Part shown: positions 1 through 4,785 of the stretch, piece after piece | How the letters are laid out: each line of letters begins with the position of its first letter | How positions within the stretch are numbered: position 1 is the stretch's first letter | Source: an uncultured bacterium | Lineage (GTDB): Bacteria; Cyanobacteriota; Vampirovibrionia; Gastranaerophilales; Gastranaerophilaceae | Assembly: GCA_902765655.1 (NCBI GenBank) | Contig: CACXAK010000088.1 | Span: 1 to 5,377, forward strand | Direction: 5' to 3' | Length of the DNA: 5,377 nucleotides | Translations under genes and position numbers: made by a program | Notes under the pieces: generated by a model | Seen by the model: the letters and a program-made list of their open reading frames with translations, nothing else | Database searches by the model: none | Told to the model about the DNA's origin: nothing

Positions 1-605
1 TGCCATGGTCTAATATATATGCATTGTTCATTTATGTCATAATCAGAAAATATTTCCAAAATTTCCTTCATAAGATTCTTTTCGTTTTCTTGATAATAAT
101 TTGTAACAGCAATTACAGGTCTGAAATTGTATTTTAACAGGTGTTTTATTGCAAAAACTGCCTGTCTGTATGCTCCTCTGTATCTGATATCATCGTTTTT
201 GATTTCATCATAATGATCAATACTTATCTGAAAAATTATTTCATTATCAGATTCATCTTCGACTTTTTTTAAAAATCTTGCCTTTTTTTCATTTATAAAT
301 GAACCGTTTGTACATATACATACATTAGTTTTTTTTAAGCATAATCTCAAAATTGCATTAAAATCCGGATGAGTCATTGGTTCTGCTCCCGACAAATAAA
401 TACATTTTAAATCTGTATTGTGTAAATCGTTTAATGCTTTTTCAACAATTTCTATGCTTATAAAATCTTCTATTTTTTTAAATTGAGGGAAATCTATATA
501 ACAGTGTTTGCATTTTTGATTACAATATTTTGCGCTCATTTCTACAAATAAATTGTCAAAACTTTTCATGGTTGCCTTTTGAGACTTTCGGATAATTGCA
601 TTCAT
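1..605 (-). CDS. Radical SAM domain protein (partial, C-terminus outside window)
   Basis: The reverse strand reads open from an ATG at 605-603 to the window edge, giving 201 codons with no stop. Residues 28-35 form the CxxxCxxC motif (C28, C32, C35, in YCNQKCKHCY) that binds the 4Fe-4S cluster in radical SAM enzymes. YLSGAEP (70-76) is a variant of the GGEP motif that contacts S-adenosylmethionine, with Ala for the second Gly. CICTNGSF (96-103) and FQISIDH fit the next strands of the barrel. The start is supported by AGGAG (613-617), 7 bases upstream of the ATG. A second in-frame Met at residue 13 has no such site. The substrate is unknown, because the C-terminal part, where a SPASM or other auxiliary-cluster domain would lie, is missing. 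The overall look is that of the MoaA/SPASM-type group, which includes peptide-modifying and cofactor enzymes. It is divergent from the aldolase-like gene, but a functional link between the two is unproven. Confidence 0.88.
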   Translation of the reverse strand, partial: MNAIIRKSQKATMKSFDNLFVEMSAKYCNQKCKHCYIDFPQFKKIEDFISIEIVEKALNDLHNTDLKCIYLSGAEPMTHPDFNAILRLCLKKTNVCICTNGSFINEKKARFLKKVEDESDNEIIFQISIDHYDEIKNDDIRYRGAYRQAVFAIKHLLKYNFRPVIAVTNYYQENEKNLMKEILEIFSDYDINEQCIYIRPW

Positions 606-678
606 TTTTAAACTCCTTTATTTCAAATTTATATTAAACCTGTGAATTCAAAAATAAATTACCCATGAGAGTACTTTA

Positions 679-687
679 TGCTACAAT
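679..687 (+). promoter_or_regulatory. Extended -10 promoter, predicted leaderless start of the aldolase-like gene
   Basis: TG at 679-680, one base, then TACAAT at 682-687 make an extended -10 element. The ATG at 694 follows after exactly 6 bases, so transcription would start at or next to the start codon. The -35 position (about 659-664, TTACCC) is weak, which is normal for extended -10 promoters. No Shine-Dalgarno lies within 15 bases of the ATG. The same arrangement occurs in front of ftsY. Confidence 0.55.
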
Positions 688-693
688 ACGTCT

Positions 694-1392
694 ATGCCAA
701 TGATTTTAGACTGTACATTAAGAGACGGAGGACATCAAAATAATTGGAATTTTGATGATGAATTTGCCTGTAATCTTATAAATAAACTTAACAATGAAAA
801 AATCGACTATTGTGAAATAGGATACAGAAATAATAAAGACAGAGCCGGTAAGGGCAGATTTTTCTTTTGCGATATGTTATTGCTCGAAAAATTTGTAAAA
901 AACAAAGGTAATTTAAAAATAGGTATTATGGCGGATTATAAAAGAATTGATTTAAATGATTTTATTTCTGCAGAAAATGATTTGGTTGATTTTGTGCGTA
1001 TTGCATGTCATCCAGATAAAATTTTACCAAGTCTTGAATTGTGTGAGACTCTTAAAAGTCGTGGTTATAATATATTTTTGCAACTTATGGAAATAACTGC
1101 TTTGGCAGATGAGCATTATAATATATTAGAAAAATGGAATAACAAAGATATTTTGGAGGGGCTTTATATTGCTGACAGTTACAGTATTGCCGAACCAAAT
1201 GATATTCCTCTGTATTTTTCTAGATTGAGAAATGCAGGTTATTCAAAAATAAGTTTTCATGCTCATAACAATAAGGGGCTTGCATTAAAAAATACACTCA
1301 AAGCTGTTGAATGCGGAGCATACAGTATAGATGTCAGCCAAAACGGGCTGGGCGGGAATCTTAATTTTGAAGATTACAAAAATTCTCTGTAA
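694..1392 (+). CDS. HMGL-like (DRE-TIM metallolyase) aldolase-family protein, possibly 3'-shortened
   Basis: This 232-residue protein starts with LDCTLRDGG (5-13), the signature of the HMG-CoA lyase / 4-hydroxy-2-oxovalerate aldolase family, in which the Arg and Asp serve catalysis and metal binding. FHAHNNKGLA (188-197) holds the HxH pair (H189, H191) that binds the divalent metal, and GLGG near residue 219 matches the late glycine motif. Family members carry out retro-aldol or Claisen-type C-C bond cleavage or formation on 2-oxo acids. The DCTLRDGGxxNNW form resembles stand-alone aldolases found in surface-polysaccharide loci, but the substrate cannot be told. The protein stops about 14 residues after GLGG, where relatives usually continue to close the barrel, and its last 19 bases overlap the convergent receiver gene. 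It may therefore be truncated. The ATG at 694 suits a leaderless transcript. Met3 (ATG at 700) would give MILDCTLRDGG, also a natural family start. Confidence 0.82.
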   Translation: MPMILDCTLRDGGHQNNWNFDDEFACNLINKLNNEKIDYCEIGYRNNKDRAGKGRFFFCDMLLLEKFVKNKGNLKIGIMADYKRIDLNDFISAENDLVDFVRIACHPDKILPSLELCETLKSRGYNIFLQLMEITALADEHYNILEKWNNKDILEGLYIADSYSIAEPNDIPLYFSRLRNAGYSKISFHAHNNKGLALKNTLKAVECGAYSIDVSQNGLGGNLNFEDYKNSL

Positions 1393-1754
1393 ACTTCAGC
1401 ATCTGAATTTCGTGCTTTGAATTTGGATAAATAACTAACACCATATTTTTTCGCGATTAACTCTATATTTGGAGATGCTGATATAATAACAATTTTTGTC
1501 TTATTATATTCTTTAAACATTTGAATTTGTTCAATAAGCCATTGCCCTGCAAGTTTTGGCAGATAATTACTCTCCATCTGCATATCCGTAAAAATTACAT
1601 CATATGGAGCATCAACGGATACTTCAAGTTTAGCCAGTGCTTCATTGGCGCTGCATGCAGTTTCTATTTCCAAATTTTCTATATTTAAATATTCAAGATT
1701 GTTCTGATGAAATCTGACCCATCCCGGGACGTCATCTACAATTAAAATTTTCAT
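1374..1754 (-). CDS. Stand-alone response-regulator receiver (REC) domain protein
   Basis: The 126-residue protein is a single CheY-like receiver domain with no output domain. Visible hallmarks are MKILIVDD with the acidic pair D7/D8, the phospho-acceptor D57 in VIFTDMQM, the Ser/Thr position S92 in VIISAS, and the conserved Lys K111 in YLSKF. The residue after that Lys is Phe rather than the usual Pro, and the loop after D57 (ESNYLPKLAGQW) is longer than in typical CheY proteins. All phosphorylation residues are present, so it could accept phosphate from a histidine kinase, but none is encoded here. It lies 3 bases downstream of the SIMPL gene on the same strand with no clear Shine-Dalgarno of its own, so co-transcription and translational coupling are likely. 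Its 3' end overlaps the convergent aldolase gene by 19 bases. The last helix (SDAEVYREFL) looks complete, so the domain is probably intact. Confidence 0.88.
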   Translation of the reverse strand: MKILIVDDVPGWVRFHQNNLEYLNIENLEIETACSANEALAKLEVSVDAPYDVIFTDMQMESNYLPKLAGQWLIEQIQMFKEYNKTKIVIISASPNIELIAKKYGVSYLSKFKARNSDAEVYREFL

Positions 1755-1757
1755 ATT

Positions 1758-2483
1758 TTATTTAATTCTGAATGTAACGTTTGCAACAGAAGTAACTTTC
1801 TTCTTTATAGATGAAGAATCACTTATACCCATATCGGAAACATCATTTGAATCTTCCGGAGTAATTTGGAATACACCCATCTGAAGTGACTGAATTTTAC
1901 CTACGTTATTGTGTGTTGCTTTCAGCATTGCTTTTGCACGATTTTTGGCATCTTGTGACGCCTTCTCAAGCATTTCTATCTTCAAATCAGAAAGTTTTGA
2001 ATAGAAATATGACGGTTCGTAACCGCTGATTTCAATGCCCTGCTCGGTCAGATTATTTATATCTGTAGAAAGCTTTTTAATTTTTTCAACATCATCAGAT
2101 TTTACCGTATATTTTTGGTTTGCGTTAAAACCTATGATTTCTTCAGTTGAATTACCGTTATAATTTGTTTTATACAAATTGTATCCGTTTACATATTTTT
2201 CTTCAATTTGACTGTCTTTAAAGCCCTTATCCTTTAAATATTTTATAATTATCGGTTTTTGTTTTCTCAAAGTTGCATAAGCTGCAGCTCTTGATTTATC
2301 CCTTGCAATTACATCAAAATCATAAGAGCCTTTGTCAGATGTAACTGTTTGTGAATATGAACCTGTTACGGTAATCACGTCTTTTGACATGGAATTTGTA
2401 AAAATTATTGTTGCAATAACTCCTGAGATGCCTAAAATTACTGCTAATAGTAATAATTGGAACTTTTCAATTTTTTCTAACAT
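1758..2483 (-). CDS. SIMPL domain (DUF541) protein, membrane-anchored
   Basis: This 241-residue protein opens with a short charged stretch and one hydrophobic segment (about residues 9-29, LLLLAVILGISGVIATIIF). That is a signal anchor placing the rest outside the cytoplasmic membrane. The remainder fits the SIMPL/DUF541 family: ITVTGSYSQTV (37-47), an acidic-to-basic stretch with RAAAYATLRKQKPIIIKYLKDKG, a YTVKSDDVEKI segment, a helix with KASQDAKNRAKAML, and a final beta strand VTSVANVTFRIK. Family members are predicted periplasmic or surface proteins with poorly known roles, some linked to stress tolerance or signalling. The ATG at 2483 is chosen over an in-frame ATG at 2510 because AGAAGGAG lies just upstream of it (AGGAG at 2490-2494, 6-base spacing), inside the longer reading. 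It is the first gene of an operon with the receiver-domain gene. Confidence 0.87.
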   Translation of the reverse strand: MLEKIEKFQLLLLAVILGISGVIATIIFTNSMSKDVITVTGSYSQTVTSDKGSYDFDVIARDKSRAAAYATLRKQKPIIIKYLKDKGFKDSQIEEKYVNGYNLYKTNYNGNSTEEIIGFNANQKYTVKSDDVEKIKKLSTDINNLTEQGIEISGYEPSYFYSKLSDLKIEMLEKASQDAKNRAKAMLKATHNNVGKIQSLQMGVFQITPEDSNDVSDMGISDSSSIKKKVTSVANVTFRIK

Positions 2484-2510
2484 AATTAACTCCTTCTTCA
2501 ATATAAACAT

Positions 2511-2538
2511 ATAATAGAATTTAAAAATAAAAATGCAA
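2511..2538 (-). promoter_or_regulatory. Sigma-70-type promoter for the SIMPL-receiver operon
   Basis: Read on the minus strand, TTGCAT (2538-2533) and TATTAT (2516-2511) are separated by 16 bases, a good -35/-10 pair. Transcription would start near 2504, giving a leader of about 20 bases that carries the Shine-Dalgarno at 2498-2490. It also explains why the ATG at 2510 is not the start, since that codon would lie at or upstream of the transcript start. The -35 box lies next to that of the divergent ftsY promoter. Confidence 0.5.
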
Positions 2539-2559
2539 TACTGTTTAATAAAAATTTTA

Positions 2560-2568
2560 TGCTAATAT
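2560..2568 (+). promoter_or_regulatory. Extended -10 promoter of ftsY, predicted leaderless
   Basis: TG (2560-2561), one base, then TAATAT (2563-2568) form an extended -10 box. The ftsY ATG at 2575 follows after 6 bases, so the transcript should begin on or beside the start codon. No Shine-Dalgarno is present upstream. A poor -35 candidate, CTGTTT, lies at 2541-2546 with a 16-base spacer. The stretch TTTATGCTA is shared base for base with the promoter of the aldolase-like gene. Confidence 0.6.
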
Positions 2569-2574
2569 AGACTT

Positions 2575-3492
2575 ATGTTTGGATTTTTTAAAGAAAAAAT
2601 AGAAGATTTTAAGCAAACGGTTTCAAATACCGCAAAATCGCTTGTAGGAAATGTGCTTGCGAATGTTGATTCAGGAGAGGAAGAATACTCGGATTTTGTA
2701 CTTGATGATATTGAAGATACTTTGATAAGTGCTGATTTAGGTGTAAGTTACGCAGCAGAGCTTGTGGATAATTTACGTTTCAAAAAAGGTACAAAACCGT
2801 CAGAGCTTAAAAATTATCTGAAAGAAGAATTTAAAAAAACTTTGAATGAAGCGGGTTCAACCGAGCTAAATTTTAAAGACGGTGAATTAAATATTTATTT
2901 TATCACAGGTGTAAACGGAGCCGGCAAAACAACATTAATTGCAAAACTTGCGTATAAATTTAAACAGGAAGGGAAGAAAGTTCTTGTTGCAGCGGGAGAT
3001 ACGTTTAGAGCGGCAGCGGAAGAACAGTTAAACATTTGGTCCGTCAGAGCAGGAGCAGATATTGTAAGACGGGATAAAGCAGATCCGGCATCTGTTGTTT
3101 ATGAGGCAATACAAAAAGCAAGAAATGAGCACTATGATGTTATTTTAGTCGATACTGCGGGACGTTTGCAAAATAAATTCAACTTAATGGAAGAATTGAA
3201 AAAAATTAAAACTGTTATTGATAAACAGGCACCGGAGTCACTCAGGGAAAGTATACTGGTTCTTGACGCAAATACAGGACAAAACGGATTACAGCAGGCA
3301 AAAGTATTTGGGGAATGTGTAAATCTGACTTGTGCTGCTTTGACTAAACTTGATGGGAGTGCAAAAGGTGCAATTATTCTTGCAATAGCAAAAGAGATGA
3401 AACTTCCTGTAAAACTTGTTGGTGTCGGTGAAAAAATGGAAGATGTAAAACCATTTAATGCTGACGATTTTATCGAAGCATTGTTTGAATAA
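2575..3492 (+). CDS. ftsY: Signal recognition particle receptor GTPase FtsY
   Basis: This is a complete 305-residue FtsY, the membrane-associated receptor that docks SRP-ribosome complexes to the Sec translocon. After a short amphipathic N-terminus (MFGFFKEKIEDFKQ, a likely lipid-binding helix) comes the N domain with DIEDTLISADLGV (45-57). The G domain follows: P-loop GVNGAGKTT (112-120), DTFRAAAEEQL (142-152) of the SRP-specific insertion region, DTAGR (193-197), TKLDG (257-261) for guanine recognition, and the closing GVGEKMEDVKPFNADDFIEALF. The long acidic A domain of proteobacterial FtsY is absent, as in many other phyla. The FtsY-type GVNGAGKTT and the C-terminus separate it from its paralogue Ffh, which has an extra M domain. 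The start is firm because MFGFFK is a standard FtsY opening. It is the first gene of a probable unit with the M14 peptidase gene 49 bases downstream. Confidence 0.97.
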   Translation: MFGFFKEKIEDFKQTVSNTAKSLVGNVLANVDSGEEEYSDFVLDDIEDTLISADLGVSYAAELVDNLRFKKGTKPSELKNYLKEEFKKTLNEAGSTELNFKDGELNIYFITGVNGAGKTTLIAKLAYKFKQEGKKVLVAAGDTFRAAAEEQLNIWSVRAGADIVRRDKADPASVVYEAIQKARNEHYDVILVDTAGRLQNKFNLMEELKKIKTVIDKQAPESLRESILVLDANTGQNGLQQAKVFGECVNLTCAALTKLDGSAKGAIILAIAKEMKLPVKLVGVGEKMEDVKPFNADDFIEALFE

Positions 3493-3498
3493 ATTTTT

Positions 3499-3534
3499 CC
3501 CTCACCTCTTTGGGGAGAGGGTGTTGGAGAGGGG
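3499..3534. repeat. GC-rich intergenic palindromic repeat of the CCCTCACC...GGGGAGAGGG type
   Basis: The spacer between ftsY and the M14 gene holds a GC-rich block that stands out from the AT-rich surroundings. CCCTCACCTCT at 3499-3509 is complementary to GA-rich parts of two copies of GGAGAGGG (3514-3521 and 3526-3533), which sit 12 bases apart. CCTCT (3505-3509) can pair with AGAGG at 3516-3520 or at 3528-3532. Translated on the minus strand, it gives a PSPTPSPQRGEG peptide, which I recall as a frequent annotation artefact from a widespread intergenic repeat in bacterial genomes. The second GGAGAGGGG lies 7 bases before the M14 ATG and probably serves as its ribosome binding site. Confidence 0.7.
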
Positions 3535-3541
3535 TTATTAA

Positions 3542-4180
3542 ATGAATATCTTAAAATCTGCAATTACAAAACTCGGAAATAAAATAGAAATAATCGGAAC
3601 ACCTGCAGAAAATAATATTTTAATAATCGGCGTTTTTCATGGCGATGAGCCGCAGGGAAAGTATTTAATTGAAAAATATATATCTGCAAAATATCATGAA
3701 GGTCTACTATTTATCCCCTGTTTAAACCCGGACGGACTGCAAAGCAGTACAAGAACAAACGCAAATGGAGTTGATTTAAACAGAAATTTTCCGACTAAAA
3801 ATTGGGGGGAAGACACAAGTGCAGCGGGCGACGACCCTAAGAATTATTATGCAGGTGAATTTGCGGGAAGCGAAATTGAAACGAAATTTGTAATTGATAT
3901 AATCGATAAATATCAACCGAAATTAATTTTGACACTTCATGCTCCATATAAAATTGTCAACTATGACGGGCCTGCACAGAATATTGCTCAAAAAATTTCA
4001 GATATAATCGGATATCCTGTTGAACCGAGTATCGGCTACCCGACTCCCGGTAGTTTTGGTACTTATTGCGGGGTAGAAAGAAATATTCCGACAATTACTT
4101 TGGAATTAGACGAAAAAATACCGGTCGCCCAACTTGAACAACCGGTATTTGAAATTTTTGATATGTTATCTACTTTATAA
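3542..4180 (+). CDS. M14-family zinc carboxypeptidase, murein peptide amidase (MpaA)-like
   Basis: The 212-residue protein carries the full M14 active site: zinc ligands H33 and E36 in GVFHGDEPQG, H133 in ILTLHAP, substrate-binding N80-R81-N82 in GVDLNRNFP, and the catalytic Glu E188 in ITLELD. The stretch YPTPGSFGTYCGVERNIPTITLEL is close to the MpaA subgroup, which cleaves the gamma-D-Glu-meso-diaminopimelate bond of murein tripeptides released during cell-wall turnover. No signal peptide is visible, so it should act in the cytoplasm, consistent with peptide recycling. The length is in the range of compact MpaA-like enzymes. The start is supported by the purine-rich GGAGAGGGG (3526-3534), part of a repeat element. 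The gene follows ftsY by 49 bases and is probably co-transcribed. Its last 11 bases overlap the convergent hypothetical gene. Exact substrate specificity is inferred, and another DL- or gamma-peptide substrate is possible. Confidence 0.88.
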   Translation: MNILKSAITKLGNKIEIIGTPAENNILIIGVFHGDEPQGKYLIEKYISAKYHEGLLFIPCLNPDGLQSSTRTNANGVDLNRNFPTKNWGEDTSAAGDDPKNYYAGEFAGSEIETKFVIDIIDKYQPKLILTLHAPYKIVNYDGPAQNIAQKISDIIGYPVEPSIGYPTPGSFGTYCGVERNIPTITLELDEKIPVAQLEQPVFEIFDMLSTL

Positions 4181-4610
4181 AAATCGAGATTCTGTTGTTT
4201 TGTGTTCCGTGATTTACAACATACTCGCCGTTTGTGTTAAAAAATGCAGAACTAATACCACCGGCACCCGTTCCGCTTCTTACTGCCGTATTCTGTTGTA
4301 ATTTTCCGTTTTCTGTATCACTAAAACTGTTATTCCATTCAGCTTTTAGTACTTTCATATCTTGTTTATCAAGTTTGTATTTCGGGTCTTTACTTTTATC
4401 TTCATCAGCATGTGATGCCCCCAGTAAGACATAAGCATCACCTTTATCCATATTCCAAACAGGAATTTTATTACCTTTTTTAGCTGTAAATTTACCTGAT
4501 TTTTCTGCATCGACAACAGTACCTTCAGCTACATATAATGTACGCTTTTGAATACTGTTACCTTCTTTCCATTGAACTGTAACTGCAACATTGTTTACTT
4601 CATTAGCCAT
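4170..4610 (-). CDS. Hypothetical protein, 146 residues
   Basis: I do not recognise this protein. It is hydrophilic and lysine/aspartate/asparagine-rich, has no cysteine, signal peptide or membrane segment, and so looks like a soluble cytoplasmic protein. An N-terminal beta-like part (VAVTVQWKEGNSIQKRTLYV, 8-27) leads to a region with alternating charged residues. Within it, residues 71-92 (D71, S73, D75, L80, D84) loosely resemble an EF-hand or dockerin calcium loop with extra residues, too weak to call. The C-terminal third is rich in Gly, Asn and Ser (SGTGAGGISSAFFNTNGEY). The ATG at 4610 is chosen over an in-frame ATG at 4652 because AGAGAGGT (4617-4624) lies 6 bases before it and the extra 14 codons would run through this site. 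Its 3' end overlaps the M14 gene by 11 bases. It is divergent from cysS. Confidence 0.72.
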   Translation of the reverse strand: MANEVNNVAVTVQWKEGNSIQKRTLYVAEGTVVDAEKSGKFTAKKGNKIPVWNMDKGDAYVLLGASHADEDKSKDPKYKLDKQDMKVLKAEWNNSFSDTENGKLQQNTAVRSGTGAGGISSAFFNTNGEYVVNHGTQNNRISIFIK

Positions 4611-4687
4611 ATTTATACCTCTCTTTTTTGTAGCATCACTTCGTATATACATGTTAAGTATTTTTTATAACTAAAATTGCCATGAAA

Positions 4688-4693
4688 ATTATA
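4688..4693 (-). promoter_or_regulatory. Candidate -10 box for the hypothetical gene
   Basis: On the minus strand TATAAT occurs at 4693-4688, which would start a transcript near 4681 and leave a leader of about 70 bases. The matching -35 region is poor. A second option, TATATA at 4649-4644, would give a shorter leader. The choice between them is uncertain. Confidence 0.25.
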
Positions 4694-4695
4694 CA

Positions 4696-4715
4696 TGTTC
4701 ACATTTGTTTACATT
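4696..4715 (+). repeat. Tandem 10-base direct repeat in the cysS upstream region
   Basis: TGTTCACATT (4696-4705) is followed directly by TGTTTACATT (4706-4715), nine of ten bases identical, in phase with one DNA helical turn. The repeat overlaps the -35 box of cysS and abuts the candidate -10 of the divergent gene. An inverted pair TCACA (4699-4703) / TGTGA (4720-4724) spans it. It could be an operator. No known regulator is assigned. Confidence 0.3.
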
Positions 4716-4733
4716 TATTTGTGATAATATAAT
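4705..4733 (+). promoter_or_regulatory. Sigma-70-type promoter of cysS
   Basis: TTGTTT (4705-4710) and a perfect TATAAT (4728-4733) are separated by 17 bases. Transcription would begin near 4740, giving a leader of about 46 bases with the cysS Shine-Dalgarno at its end. An overlapping extended -10 reading, TGATAATAT (4722-4730), would shift the start to about 4737. Confidence 0.55.
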
Positions 4734-4785
4734 CTTAATGTGGATCTGCTTTGCTAAGCCGACAACGAAAAAAAAGAGGTAAATT

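Noticed and set aside
1357..1375. AATCTT / AAGATT hairpin near the aldolase gene end as a terminator
   Set aside because: It has only six AT-rich base pairs, lies inside coding sequence, and has no T-run following it on either strand.
2484..2510. Upstream in-frame ATG for the SIMPL protein (9 extra residues)
   Set aside because: The extension contains the AAGAAGGAG Shine-Dalgarno that serves the ATG at 2483, and it begins at or upstream of the predicted transcript start.
2332..2514. Plus-strand 60-codon open frame inside the SIMPL gene
   Set aside because: It is antisense to the coding sequence and signal anchor of a recognisable protein, with no Shine-Dalgarno or homology.
3132..3563. Minus-strand 143-codon open frame opposite the end of ftsY and the repeat
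   Set aside because: It lies antisense to conserved FtsY motifs. Its PSPTPSPQRGEG stretch is a translation of the intergenic repeat, and it has no coding character of its own.
4234..4434. Plus-strand 66-codon open frame inside the hypothetical gene
   Set aside because: The opposite strand has a good ribosome binding site and start. This frame is Ser/Leu/Phe-rich, as expected of an antisense shadow.
4611..4652. Upstream in-frame ATG for the hypothetical protein (14 extra residues)
   Set aside because: The extension runs through the AGAGAGGT ribosome binding site placed for the ATG at 4610.
4699..4724. CRP-like site from TCACA and TGTGA half-sites
   Set aside because: The half-sites are in the reverse order and 16 bases apart, unlike the TGTGA-N6-TCACA layout of CRP sites.
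4738..4785. T-box or other riboswitch in front of cysS
   Set aside because: The leader is only about 46 bases, far too short for a T-box, and has no terminator or conserved T-box sequence.
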